A stretch of DNA of 64,000 nucleotides from Blastocystis sp. Blastoise (Eukaryota > Sar > Bigyra > Opalinata > Blastocystidae). The number at the start of each line of letters is the position of its first letter. Positions within the stretch are counted from its first letter, which is position 1. The notes beneath the pieces were generated by a model. The model was not told the DNA's origin. It did not search any database and was given only the letters and a program-made list of their open reading frames with translations. Location of the stretch: NCBI GenBank assembly GCA_039096225.1, contig JBBPEB010000006.1:41001-105000 (forward strand). The letters are read 5' to 3'. This document shows positions 41,596 to 54,898 of this stretch, piece by piece. Position numbers and translations under genes: made by a program.

Positions 41596-42147
41596 ATCAA
41601 AAATAAAAAATAATTAAAAATGTAATGTCAAATAAATTTGTTACTAGTTATTTATATTTTAATCTTGTTTACTATGTATATTATGAAATATGTGTTTAAT
41701 AATCATCTATTTGTATTAAATTCATTATAAAAATGTACAGTTATTTTTATTTTCATTTAAAACATTGTAAAAGACATACATAACTAAATAACTAATAAAA
41801 TAAATATAATATGATAGTATAGTTATATTCATGACCAGTTTATATATCAATATTTGCCTTTAATAAAGTCATAGAAATAGAAATATCTAGTTTGGACAAT
41901 ATTTATAAAAAATGTCAAAATATCAAATATTAATTTATTAATCACTCATATATTATGTTATGCTATTAGTTAGTGGTGCTAAGAGGAATATTAATTCTTA
42001 TTTTTCTTTAAATATAGTATGAGATAGAATCATTCATTAATGAATTAATGTTTTCATAGCTTAAGTATGTAGTAACATTTCATGTAAATAATGGTTCTGT
42101 TATATTATATAAAATCGAAAATTTCCATTTAAAAATTTGAAAAATAC

Positions 42148-42284
42148 CTTTTGGATGTTTTCTTTATGAAAATTTGGTAATATTTCAGGTATTTTTTATT
42201 TCACTTGATTTCCCTTCGGGAAATACAACTGAAATACAAAAATAACCTGAAAATTACCAAATTTTCATAAAAACACCCAAAATA
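42148..42284. repeat. About 137-bp imperfect palindrome, possible foldback/MITE element
   Basis: The arms are about 65 bases each. Left-arm phrases such as TTTATGAAAATTTGGTAAT and TTTCAGGT are mirrored on the right by ATTACCAAATTTTCATAAA and ACCTGAAA. The tip is TTTCCC-TTC-GGGAAA. Such near-complete palindromes suggest a foldback MITE or a transcribed hairpin. Confidence 0.8.
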
Positions 42285-42385
42285 TATTATTCCAAAAACA
42301 AAGAAGACAAATCACCTGAATATCTATTATAATCATGATTACTCATAATTCAGAAAAATAAAAATTCTGAGTTGACGCTATCATA

Positions 42386-42505
42386 AATAGCGAACAATAA
42401 GCCAATAAAATGCTTATATCTTGATATAAGCCAATTATCTCCGTCGAAATTGTTGTCTTTTCTCCAATATGAAATTTTTAAATGTCATTTTTCTCCTTTT
42501 CGGAG
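42386..42505 (+). promoter_or_regulatory. Putative upstream control region of gene C
   Basis: AGCGAACAAT, AGCCAATAAAA, AGCCAATTATC and TTTTCGGAG occur 80-200 bases before the gene C start. The same words occur before gene A. A regulatory role is inferred from this sharing. Confidence 0.35.
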
Positions 42506-42585
42506 ATTCTTCGTATCACGATGTTTCACTAAAAATATTTTTTTATTTTCATTCCATTTTATCTATAAAAAATTTTGTTTATATT

Positions 42586-45500
42586 ATGATTATACTTCAA
42601 TTCATAGTTTTCTTTGTGTTCACACTATTATGTATGTCTTTTTATTTCGCAATACTTTAAAATGTTTCATTCAACTGTTTTAATATATCATTTTAGATGT
42701 TCAAGCTTGCTCTTCTGATGAACATGAAATCATTGTCAAGCGTTATTATGCAAAGAATGCTGGTGAAATCGTTCAACTTTATTCTGGTGATTCTGCTAAT
42801 TTAAGAAACACACTTGTTTTTAATGATGAATCTGATGCTTCTCAAGATACAGTTGCTGATTATAAAGTTTGTATCGATGGATATACTGATTATAATCTAG
42901 AATTGATGTCAAAGTATATCCATGAAATTGTTGATTTTATTGTTTTTTTATAGGAACTCTCCTACATGGGCTGATGGATCCCTTATAACACTGACTTATA
43001 ACGAAATTATTCTTGTGAGAACAAGTCTGAGTAAAGATGGTAATGAAAAGAAAGTGATCAAGTTAAACTGTATGTATTTTTTTTTTTAACTTTTTTATAG
43101 GTATAAATTATTTTTTGTTTAACTTTTTTATATGTATAGTATATATTTCTATACTTTTAATTATAAATATATATTTTAATATTTATTTATATTTTTTTGT
43201 ATTTGCTAATCTAATATATATTATTATATAGTATCTTCTCTTGTTGATTCAAGAATGAATTGGAGATATTCTACAAAGGTTGATGCTGCTTCTTGGAAGG
43301 AAAAAAAGATAAAAGAATTTGGTGAAGACTATAACAATAAAGAAATCAAGAATGCTGGTTCTAGTGTTTATTTTAGAAAGGATATAACTGTAGATAACTC
43401 GTTTGCTGTTCTTCAATTATCTATTCAAAGTCAAAGTGGATTCATTGTTTATGTTAATGGAATTCAAGTGTATACTTATTTATTACCTGAGTATATTTAT
43501 TTTTATAATATTTAATAAACACATATTTATATATAGATCTTCTAAAATCAATGAAAATACTCCTTCTCAGTCTCTTGTAGATACTCCTGCATATAAACAG
43601 TATATATAATGTTAACATTACTCTATAATATATATAGTATTATAGTTTCTAAAGAATTACTTGGTTCCTCTGTGTCTCTTACTACATTAAAAATAGCTAT
43701 TGAATTACATACTAAAGAAGATCATCTTGAACTTCTTTCTTCTTTTGATGCTCTCACCTATATTACAAATCCTAAAGGTATATATAAATAATAATTAATT
43801 AATAATATATATAATATAGATTCTATTGATACCCTTTCTATATATACCTCTCGAAGATTATTGGATACAAATGAATATACTATGATACTCTTTGAAGATA
43901 ATCAATCTATTGATTTCTCGACTATAGTATCTCCTATATTATCGAATTGTGTTCTATCTCCTGATTTACCTATTGGTTTAACTATATCTTCTAATGGTAT
44001 TCTTTCTGGTACTCCTAAAGAAGTTAAATCTGCTGAATATACTCTATCTTATAATTATGGTGATGATGCTAGTTTTTCAGATACTTATAAATTTAATCTT
44101 AAAATTTTATGTAATCCTATAAATTGTGCACATATTCGTGTTAATAGAATTACATTCTATTATGCTTCTTATGAAAAAGTTGTTATTAAATCAGAAGATG
44201 GAAATGAAATAGATACTTTAATTCAAAATGATAATACAAAGAAAAATTATGATTATTATGGTCCTGTAGGTACTTGGTCTTTTGAACTACTTATAGAAAT
44301 TAATGGTGTGTGGTCTAATAGATCAATGATGACAGTATATATTATAGATGATCTTAGTGATACATCTATTCCTGTAACTAGAATAAGAACTATTTCTAAG
44401 TCTCATGAAACATATTATGTTAATACTAATTATTCTATGTTAATGAGATCTGAATGGAAATATAATACTTATGATTCTTTACCTACAGAATGGTATGGAT
44501 CTTCTGCAGATGATTCTAGTTGGTTTACTATTATAGGTGGTACTATTATTTTTCCTAGTGGTATTAATCAGTATTTTGTATTCCGTAAAACTATTCATAC
44601 TCCTTCTATTGTTAATCAAAAGTATTTTATATTAAACTATAAAACAGTATCGAATACAAAGATTTATATAAATAATCATGAGCTCTCAACACATAGATTT
44701 AAAGATGGCTATTTAGATTCGACAGATTCCTCTACTATAATAGAACAAACAGCAACAGGTCGTCTCTCTCTATTTGACAATCAAGATACTATTACTATTT
44801 CTGTATTACTATATGATAAACAAAATACTATTGATATATCTTTTGATGCTTCTCTTATAATGGCTGTAGATACTAGTCTTCCAGTTTATGGTGATTTTGA
44901 TGTTACATTATCTAACTATTTTATTTTCTCTAATGATGATTCTTTTCTAGACTTGAACATTAAATCATTTATAAGTATTGTAGGTAACGGAGATAAATCA
45001 AGCCCTATAATTTCAATAGCAACTAAAGATGGATATAAATATATAAATAGATATTGTATAACTTATCCTAGTAATAATTTTGAATTTGCTTTAACATCAT
45101 GGAAAGTAGAATCTATAGATATAAATGGTTATCGTCATGAACACTCAGTTGTAGCGGATGCATTTACATCAAGTAATGATCCAAGAAGAAAATGTTTCTT
45201 CTTGTCAGATGTCACCACAGGAATCAATCAATTAGAATTTACATTAATGAATAATATAATTAATAAAGCTAAGAATGATTATACTATATCTGAAATTGAA
45301 TTATTCGTCGATGATATTACTTCTGATATATTACCATCATTAGTTCCCTTTTCTAATCCTTATTATGCTTATGATAATACTACTCTATCTATATCATTCA
45401 CTAATTCGGAATACTATCATGATTTTACTATAACTCCTTCTCTTCCTGATGGGCTAACATTTGATACTACTACTGGTTCTATATATGGTATTATTCATGG

Positions 45501-47694
45501 AGAAAATGGTAATACTGATTATACTATACACGCTACGTCTGTATTTAATACCCCATATGAATATATATTAACTATTTCCATTCAATTATGTCAATTTCCT
45601 TATAATTTTGTTAGCATTCAAGTTGAATGCGAAGAGAAAACTTTTTATAGCATAGACATAAGAGATAGTACTACATTTGTGCTATCTAAAAGGATTTATC
45701 ATCTATATAAAAAAAATTTAGAAGAATATAATTTATGTCTATCTCCATCTTTATACTATATATTTATGTATATTTATTATGGAGATTTTAATTCAGTATC
45801 ACATATATATGTCAATAATAATTATTACACTAAATGTTATCCATCTCATCAGATAGATTTATATTTCACTCAATATGTTGATGCATCCAAGATGCGTATT
45901 GTTTATTCTTATGATAATAATACTCCTCCTAAACATTGGACTACAAGTTTATTTAATGATAATCTATGGTCAACTGTTCCTTCTTCTTCTTCTCTTCCTG
46001 ATGTTCCTAATAGCAGTATTACTCAATATTATAGAATACATTATAACATTGAAGTATTCATGGAATTGTCTCGTGTATTCGATATAACTGTATCTACCTA
46101 TGCTGGTATGATTATATATATAAATGGTTATGAAGTAAGAAGAGTAAATATGAATGATGGTGATAATATAGAATACAACACGTTAGCTACTGATGGATAT
46201 ACTGAATATAAATCATTTAGATCTGTTATTAGTGCTTTTATTGATCCTAATATATGTCTTATAGGTGATAATATTATTGCTATTGAAATACATAGATATA
46301 ATAATATTATTCAACCCAATAGCGGACTTTCTATAAAAATAAGTATTATTGAAAAAAATAATTTATCAATAGAAGGTTCATGGTCTGTTAACGGTAATGT
46401 AGTTCCTGAATATCCATTAAATAATCTATATGATTTCAATGATGATACATACACAAAAGTACTTAATAAATGTTCAAATACTATATTCACTTATACATAT
46501 AATGATGAAATATGTGTAGATGTAAATCAGCTTCATCTATATTATAGACATGATATGAGTGTATCCTATAGTCCTGAGTCTATTGTAATAGAGGGAACTT
46601 ATAATAATGGTGCACAATGGGATGAACTTTCTACAATGGATGGAATAATTATGAATACGATTTATAATCAAGACTTATATTTAAATAAATGTTATAATTC
46701 ATATCGTATGATACTTGCAAAATGTGGAACAGATCCAAGTTTATCTGAAAGTGAAAGTGTTACTATTCTAAATGAACTACAATATTACGTTAATGATATT
46801 CCTGGTTGTATAAGTAATGAATGGTCTGCAACTAGATTTGGTATATACTCTTCTAAGATTTGTCCTAAAGGATATTCCAGTGATGCAAAACGTTTATGTA
46901 TAGGATATGGATCACAAGCAATTGAAGGTGATCCAACATGTATAAAAATAAATCCTTCTAAATTATATTTTGAAGAAACAGATATTATTATTAAAAAGGA
47001 TGATTTCTATGAACAATATTATACAATAGATGCTGTTGATACAGTTATTACAAGTTCTCCTTCTCTTCCTGAAGGTATTATTATAGATTCTGTAACTCAA
47101 AAACTATATGGTACACATATTAATGAATCTCCTAAAACTACTTATACTCTCTCTTATACAAATAATGAAGGCACTATTGTTGACTTATATCAAATCTCTA
47201 TTACAGTTATAGGTTTACCATGTTTAGCTGATAATAATTGGCCAGAAACTAACTCTGATTCTACTGCTTCTCTTCCTTGTCCTCAGGGATATGCAGGTAA
47301 AGTATATAGATTGTGTAGTATTAAAAGTGAATGGGAAGAAGTTGATACTAGTGAATGTATATTTAGTTCTACTCCTTGTACTGGTACTACTTATTATAAT
47401 GGTAATGAATGTATAGAATGTATAAATGGTTATGTAATTTCATTAAATGGTAATAATTATTTATGTACTCCTTGTAATAACAATGAATTTGTATATAATA
47501 ATAAATGTTATCCTAGTGGTGCGACTTGTCCTGCCAGTACTATTGATTCCTATTTATATCCTGAAACTGATATATTGAAGAATGCTGCTGTTAATTGTAC
47601 AAATGAGAATCAATATGGTTATTATAAAGTATTTTGTGATTACATATCTAAACCTACTTGGTCTAATGATATTCATAAAGATCTTTGTTGTATG

Positions 47695-47762
<68 letters not shown>

Positions 47763-48654
47763 TCTATAGATCCTCGGCCTGTTTCTATTCCTGGAAAAGC
47801 TTTAGAATCATTAGATTATTTCATGCAATTAGCGATACCAATTGATGATATTTATTCTTTATTAGTATTTTTAACCAGAATATTTGTGAATATTTTTTCG
47901 TATCAACTCACAGATCTTTTTCTTACTACAAATTATTTAAATGATTATAATGTATATTAGTATTTATTATTCACTTTTATTTAATATATAGTCTATTGAT
48001 TCTCTTCTTCTTCATGTATATTATGGTTCAAGCAGGTATCTATATTCTATCTATTCCTCTTCTAAAAGACAATTATTTATAAATACCATTATTACTTATT
48101 ATAATACTCCATTCAGTTCTTCTTCTTCTCTTAGTAACTATCAAACAATTCTATATAATACTAATGAGTATTGCCACTATTTAGAAAGTGGCCATCAAGA
48201 TGTATTATTAAGTTATTATAAAACATATGTATTTTCTATTGGTGAACAAGAATATTATGAAATTCTTTTTTGTAAACAAATACAATTAGATTATGTTTTA
48301 GTCCCTATTAAAATAGTAGAAATTCCAAATAGAAACATAAAATGTATATCCTTGGTTTTTGATAATTCATCACTAAAATGGATCGGTCATAGCACATTTA
48401 TAGCTATATATAGATCTTTTTTAATTTCTAGTAAAGTTCCTATTTCGCAATTATATAATTTCGTAGTAACTTCCTTATCTCAAAATATTAAAACAATACT
48501 TTATTTAAAATATTTAGTGAATTTCCCAAATGAGATACTAGTTGAAAGTGCAACACTTTCCAGCTATTTTAATGAACAAATATTAAAAAAACAGTTAAAG
48601 AATATCATTCCTTTTAGTTATTCTTCTGTTGAAATTGAGTACCAAGAAATATAA
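42586..48654 (+). CDS. Gene C: giant secreted paralogue of gene A, 1851 aa, 9 exons
   Basis: Exons are 42586-42631, 42697-42913, 42954-43069, 43232-43490, 43537-43599, 43638-43777, 43820-47689, 47770-47951 and 47992-48654; phases join throughout and the total is a multiple of three. The signal peptide is M-I-I-L-Q-F-I-V-F-F-V-F-T-L-L. Module order follows gene A: Cys-bracketed beta module (W-A-D-G-S), jelly-roll-like module (V-Y-F-R-K, I-V-Y-V-N-G), He_PIG (S-P-D-L-P-I-G-L), repeats of these plus F5/8C-like parts, and then hormone-receptor-like Cys modules (N-E-W-S-A-T, N-N-W-P-E-T). A Cys-rich EGF-like stretch at about 47.37-47.55 kb and a SEA-like end complete it. No C-terminal membrane helix is evident, unlike A. 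Codons are more AT-rich than in A, suggesting weaker expression. The intron at 47690-47769 is mainly a TTA repeat. Confidence 0.85.
47697..47760. repeat. (TTA)n microsatellite in gene C intron 7
   Basis: About 21 TTA units fill the intron between the T|GTATGT donor and the CTATAG acceptor. The run reads as poly-Tyr, poly-Ile or poly-Leu in the three frames, all artefacts. Confidence 0.95.
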
Positions 48655-51600
48655 TTTACACTATTAGTTGAAATATTAGCTTACTATATATCTATATTAA
48701 TGATTATACTATAATCTTCTTAAAAATTATTTCTATATATATAATACTACTCATCCTTTTGTTTGTTGTGATACTTTTATATATTTTTAACTTTATTTGT
48801 TTTTATAACTTATATATCAATATTCTCTTAGTATATAATATCTTTATATTATTTCTCTACTTATAATAAACTTCTTTTTATATTTAATGAATTATAAAAA
48901 TTGCTTTCATACATTCGCATATATTCTTTTACATATACTTACTAATAACTGTTCATTCTGTTCATATATATTATTCACTTTTATTATATTCTTTCCTTTG
49001 AAATCGGAATTTTTGTTAAACCATATACATAACAAATAATTATTAATTATTTATGATGATATTCTTTTTTTCTTATATTATGTGACTTTATCTATATTGG
49101 TCTATATGTACATTTGACGCGGATTCTAGTTTTTTGTTATTTATTATATTATTTCTTTTTAAGAAAAACTTTTTTATTGTTTAATTATATATTCATAAAG
49201 TTGTGTCACATTTGATGCTATATTTAGTATAGTATATAACCCATTACACATCTTGAAAAAAGACAAAAATATAAATATTTTATACCCCTATTTTAAGGTA
49301 TGAATTGAAAAGACATAATTTATGAAACTTATTCAAAATGTTTTAAATATGATTTTTTATTGAATAAATAAATATTGCCTTTTTTTAGATCACGAATTCA
49401 ATCATCAATTATGTTTCATTTCTGTTCATACTATTTTAAATGAAACAACATTAATATAAATGAATATAGCAATGTGTAGCATTGTTGAATATTTAAAAGA
49501 GAGAAGAAGACTGTCAAAAATGTGTAATAAAAAAGGAATAATATAGAGAAAAATCAACGTTTCTTTAGTTGATTTATTACAAATGAATGATATTTTCATA
49601 TTTTAAAGGTAATACATAATTTTAGTTATTGAAAATGCTATGATATGATATTTAAAAGCACATATATGCTATATTGATAGTTTAAAACAAAAATAAAACA
49701 ATTTAGGAAGATATAAATGGGGTGTAATTATCATATTTCCAGAAAAATTGGAACCATATAATATTAGGCGTTCTTTAGAGTGTATATATTATAAATGATT
49801 GATTACCATAATATAAGTATTAATGAATAGATAAAACAAAAATTACTAACAATTATAAAAAAATAAATTTTAATTCAAACACTACTCTTTATATTCTGTA
49901 TTCGAGATATATAGAAATGACTTTGAGGTACTTAATTGACTGATAAAAAGAACAACTTTTAATCAAAGTGAGTTAATTGTTATGTGTAAATTCCTTATAA
50001 TTTCTAAAATACTCCTTCATACTATGTATCGATTTCTTTATAACATATTCAAATATGATAATGAAACATCAACATTTTCATTTGTATTCCATTATTTTTT
50101 CGGCGTTAAAGAAAGAAAAAAAAGATACATACATGTCTTAAATGTTAGTCAATAATATTTAAATATTTTATAATTAATTTATGTAAATATTAAAAGAAAT
50201 ATATTGAATAAAAGCTTAAAAAAGAAAAAGATGCACCTCAATTATTCCTAGAAATACGCGTTAAGTGTAGATATTACGAACTTTAAAATTATAAGGAAGA
50301 AACCCTATAGATACATAATAATGATAGAGTTTATGATAATCTAAGAATTGATTTTTTTAAGAGTGAATTCACTAGTTAGACAAATATTTTTATTGTATTT
50401 AACTCTGATACTTTTTGATTAATCCAGTATTTTGATTTGAATTGATCCTTGTTAGTATCTTTTGTAGGAATATCAAAGACATAACTTTTTGTTTCACATT
50501 CTATATTATTTGTTACACTAAAGCCAACATCTTCTCCACTATTATATGTAACTACTTTTTCCATCTTTAATAAAGCAACTTATTCTTTTTTTTTTTAACT
50601 AAATGTTATATATATAATACATCACTAGTTTATTATTCTTATACTGAAGAATATATTACATTTTGAAAGAGCCAAAATGAGATCTTATTATATATATAAT
50701 AATATATGAAATTGTTTATCTATACTAATTAATTGAATAACACAAAAAATTTGAATAATAGAACTTTACAGTCAATTATATTTTATTAGATAAATAATGA
50801 TTAATATGATCTTTGTATATACTTATTATTAAAAAAAATAAGCATTCTTTTCTTCATAATAAACATTTTCATTAGAGAAACATTATAATTATCTTCATAT
50901 TATTATAATAAATAAAAACAATAATTATAAAAACAGATGTTTGAAAAATAAATGTATAAGAATAAAAGTTAAAAAAAGAAAAGAAATAAAAAATAATTTA
51001 TATACATATAGGTATATATTATGTTATATTTCATATAATAATATTACATTTGAAGGAAACATAATTTTTACATGTTATTCATATTATGATTCACTATTCA
51101 TCAAATAAACTAAAATAAAAAAGTATAAAAATAATATTATTACAAATTTCTTTATATAAATAATATAGGATTAACAAAAATCCAGAAAGTATCTTTATTT
51201 CATCTAAATAATAAATATTTTAGCACATATATAATTTACAATTACTTTTAATACATTAATAAATTATAAAAATAGCACAAAATCGTTCTTTCATATATAT
51301 ATTGAATTTTTCTATATAAAATTAGTCCATGTTGCGAGATAAATTAGAGTTCTTGATCAATTTTCGACAGTAATATTATTATCTATATTAAATCTTACTA
51401 CTCAGTTTATCTTTTTATTGATTTGTTACATTGATCACTTGGATATCATGACTTTCTTCTTTATAGAGTAATCCGATTTTACAAAAAAACAAACTAAAAT
51501 GAAATGAATCTAAAAGAAATAAGCAATTAAATAGATAATAATACCTATAAAAGCAAATTTATTCAACTACTTGATGAAAATAATTTTTTATTAGTATATA

Positions 51601-52046
51601 GATAATTATTGAATTATAAACTATATTCTACAACTAATTAAGGCTAATATTTGGTAGAAAAAGACCGTTGTGAAACACGTGATGACTATCACCTATTAAA
51701 TATTATGTTTTAAAATATATGAATCTATTGTAAAAATCGAGAATATACAGTTTATATACACTATTTTAATAAATTTACTAAGAAATATAAGAAATGGATT
51801 TAAATCAACACAATATGTGATGATTCATTTGAATAACAATGGCGCAGCATAACTTCTATTTATTTTTACTATAAAACATAGAGAGCTAGTAAAAATGTAA
51901 GATAAATTCATAATAATATAAAACCTCGTAAAAAAGGTAGTATTTAAGCCAGTTTTTTTCTGACTTTTAAAAAGTAATCTTTCATTAAAATACATATTTT
52001 TTTTTATTATTTGTTTTTTTGGTAATTAAAGTTTTTAATATATATC
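48655..52046. other. Intergenic, about 3.4 kb, at most one small open frame
   Basis: AT-rich, with no family recognised. A 62-codon frame on the minus strand at 50376-50564 is listed separately. Confidence 0.55.
50376..50564 (-). CDS. Small hypothetical protein, 62 aa
   Basis: The frame M-E-K-V-V-T-Y-N-S-G-E-D-V-G-F has a balanced composition rich in Lys, Asp, Glu and Asn, unlike the Ile/Tyr/Phe noise frames around it. It is flanked by AT-rich DNA. No family is recognised. It may be a small gene, one exon of a longer gene, or chance. Confidence 0.3.
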   Translation of the reverse strand: MEKVVTYNSGEDVGFSVTNNIECETKSYVFDIPTKDTNKDQFKSKYWINQKVSELNTIKIFV

Positions 52047-53466
52047 ATGCAACCAATTAATTATAACCAAGAATGTGTGAAAGCATCAAATTTATTAGGA
52101 GCTTTTGCTTATAATCAAGTATTTTTTCCTAAATGATTCTCTTAATTGAATAAGGAATATGGCCTTAGTTATCAACTTCAAGATGGAGTTAGAAATAACA
52201 AGTTTCAAGTTGCATATTCATCAACATGTATGATTAGTAGCTTAAAACTTGTTGATATATTTTTCAATATAGATAAAGGTGTTGAAGATCTTGTGTTTTT
52301 AATGTTTGATGTTCCTATTCCTTATTATCATCCCAGTGTGTTTCGAATAACTCTAACATTGATGAAACAATCGTATCCACTCACAGTTCCTGTGATTCAT
52401 TTTAGCAATCTTCGTATGTATAATTAGCCTTTAGTTGAATAACAATATTTTTTCTTAGCTAAGTATACATTTAACCCGACTTATTCTTGGTTTACTAAAG
52501 ATGGTTATTTGTCTAATGAAATACTTAAAAATGTTTATTCAGTATTTAATTTTATTTATAACAATAATTTTTGTTTTTAAATCATATACTTATAATAATT
52601 AATTATTCTTATAGACTATGACTTTTAGTGATTTATGTGATTATTGTATTAGATTAGTTAAAGAGTGTCAAATTTATATGTATATATATATATATAGAAA
52701 TAGTATATAAATATATTTAAATAGACCCATAAATACACCTATTCCTCCTCAACCAAAAGAAGTTCCTGTTCTCCAAGTTCCAGATATATGTATATATTAT
52801 TTAAAACATCATATAATATTATTATAATTTTTTTATCGATATTTGTTTTAATCTTTCTTTATATATATAGTACCTATGATAGATGCAAAATGTTTGGTAT
52901 TTGAGAAAGTTATAGGAGAAGGAGGATTTGGACAATGTTATAAATAGTATATATATATATATATATATATTATTATACTTATATATATATTATTATACTT
53001 ATATATATAGTAATTATAATGGAAGAAGTGTATGTATAAAGCAACTGCCTCAAAGTACTCCTAACGAATTAAAATATGCACAAAGAGAATTAGGAGCTCT
53101 TGCTCAATTAAATAATCCATATATTCTTAAAGTATTTATATATTTATTTATATATATTCATATTTATATATATACTATTTAATACTTATTTATATATATA
53201 GATGATTGGATTAACTGAAATAAATGGTAGATATATGCTAATTACAAACTATGCTTCTGAAGGAGATTTATATAAATATATGAAAGAAAGAATGTATATA
53301 TATAAACTTATATTTTTATAATAAAATGTATTTATAAACTACTATTTATATAAAGATCAAATATTAAAGAATATACAACTTCTTTTTGTATAATTTTCAT
53401 GAAAGTTGTTTCTGCTGTTGCTGCTTGTCATAAGAAAAATATCGTTCATAGAGATCTCAAAGTATA

Positions 53467-53543
<77 letters not shown>

Positions 53544-54327
53544 TATAGCCTAATAATGTTTGTATGGACAAGGATGATAATCCTACTGTGATTGATTTCG
53601 GATTAGCACGTGTTATCAATGATAGTAACAATGAAGATATCACTCATTGTGGTACAAGAGAATAGTATATTGTTATATTTATTATTATATTTATTATTAT
53701 ATTTATTTATTATTATATTTATTATTATATTTATTTATTATTATATTTATTATTATTATATTTATTATTATTATATTTATTTATTATTATATTTATTATT
53801 ATTATATTTATTATTATTCCTATAGTGCTGCTCCTGAACAATTTGGTAATTCGAAATCTATTACTAATAAGTGTGATATATATGCTTTGGGATTATTAGG
53901 ATATTTTATAATGACAGGAATTGATATTGGAACCAATACATTTTCTAAAGGACAAAGTGTATCTATTCATTTATATTTATTTCACATATATTGTTTCTTT
54001 AATAAGAAATATATATATATATATACATATATATATAGCATCTCAAAATGGATCCTCGATATCAAATTCCATTCGATCCTAATCTTAATAAAAGTATATA
54101 TACATAATAAATATTAATACTAAATAGATTTATAAGACATTGAATAAAATAATATTACATTTTTATTCTATAAGTTTTATTATTATCTCTTTCTATATAT
54201 ATATATAGTTTTATATGATTTATTTAATGATTGTTGTCAATATGATCCTGATAAAAGACCTTCTGCAGAAGAAATATATTCACGATTATCTACTTATAAA
54301 GGACCTTTATATGAACACTTTATTTAA
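52047..54327 (+). CDS. Protein kinase with N-terminal UBC/RWD-like domain
   Basis: The start is M-Q-P-I-N-Y-N-Q-E. The N-terminal 190 or so residues resemble the E2/UEV/RWD fold: a strand pair, K-Q-S-Y-P-L-T-V-P-V-I-H-F (E2-like S-Y-P-x-x-P-x-I-x-F) and Y-S-W-F-T-K-D-G-Y-L-S. No catalytic Cys is evident. A Pro-rich linker (P-I-P-P-Q-P-K-E-V-P) leads to the kinase: G-E-G-G-F-G-Q loop, C-I-K-Q-L (ATP lysine), R-E-L-G (alpha-C Glu), H-R-D-L-K-P-N-N, D-F-G-L-A-R, S-A-P-E-Q and D-I-Y-A-L-G. The final exon holds D-P-D-K-R-P-S-A-E-E and ends at TAA 54325-54327. Every catalytic motif is present, so an active Ser/Thr-type kinase is likely. The H-R-D-L-K and P-N-N halves are split by an intron that is almost only TTA repeats. 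Substrates are unknown. Confidence 0.82.
53467..53542. repeat. (TTA)n microsatellite in a kinase intron
   Basis: About 25 TTA units separate the codons for the H-R-D-L-K and P-N-N motifs. The acceptor is CTATAG before CCTAATAATG. Confidence 0.93.
53665..53825. repeat. TTTATTATTA tandem repeats in a kinase intron
   Basis: Alternating TTTA and TTA units occupy the intron between the codons for C-G-T-R-E and those for A-P-E-Q-F. Confidence 0.9.
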
Positions 54328-54898
54328 TATATAAATTTTCATCTATAATATTCCATTTTTAATTATTGATTATTATCTTTCATTTTTATTTATACTTTTT
54401 TTTGTATCATTTATATGTGAATTTTTTTTTGTTCTTTTATTTATGTCATAATCTATATATTATCTTTTTATTTTATTAAAAAATATATCTAAAAAAAAAA
54501 TTGTTTTTATTATCTTAATGTTCTATTTTGTTTATTATTTTTTTTTATAATTACAACTAAAAATTTAAAAATATATTCATAGTTTTATAAATACGTCACA
54601 TTTCAAATAATATTTTTTTTTAAATATCAATATTCACTAAAAAGTAATAACTAATTTATATTAACAATAATATATATTTTATTTTCTAATACATTTTATT
54701 TTCCAAATAAATTATAATTACCTTTAAACTATTATATTATAACAAAACAAACTTTTTTTTGTATTTTAACATACTTATATTTGTAAAAGAGACTAAATAA
54801 ACTGTAAAAAAAAAATCAGATAGTATAAAGAACTCCAAAAATAATATATATATAAAATAGACAAATGTATATTAAAAATATATAATTAATTTATTTAT
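54328..54898. other. Convergent intergenic region, no gene seen
   Basis: AT-rich, with A-runs and T-runs between the ends of the kinase and gene B. Confidence 0.5.

Larger units (their letters stand above)
41596..42585. other. Intergenic: Crypton 5' flank, palindromic element, gene C upstream region
   Basis: No gene is seen. It contains a long imperfect palindrome (42148-42284) and, from 42386 to 42505, the motifs AGCGAACAAT, two AGCCAAT and TTTTCGGA that also occur before gene A. Confidence 0.55.

Noticed and set aside
42469-42585. Upstream Met (M-K-F-L-N-V-I-F) as the start of gene C
   Set aside because: It is in frame, but the Met at 42586 gives a compact signal peptide like that of gene A and matches its exon 1 length. 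The upstream part looks like leader sequence.
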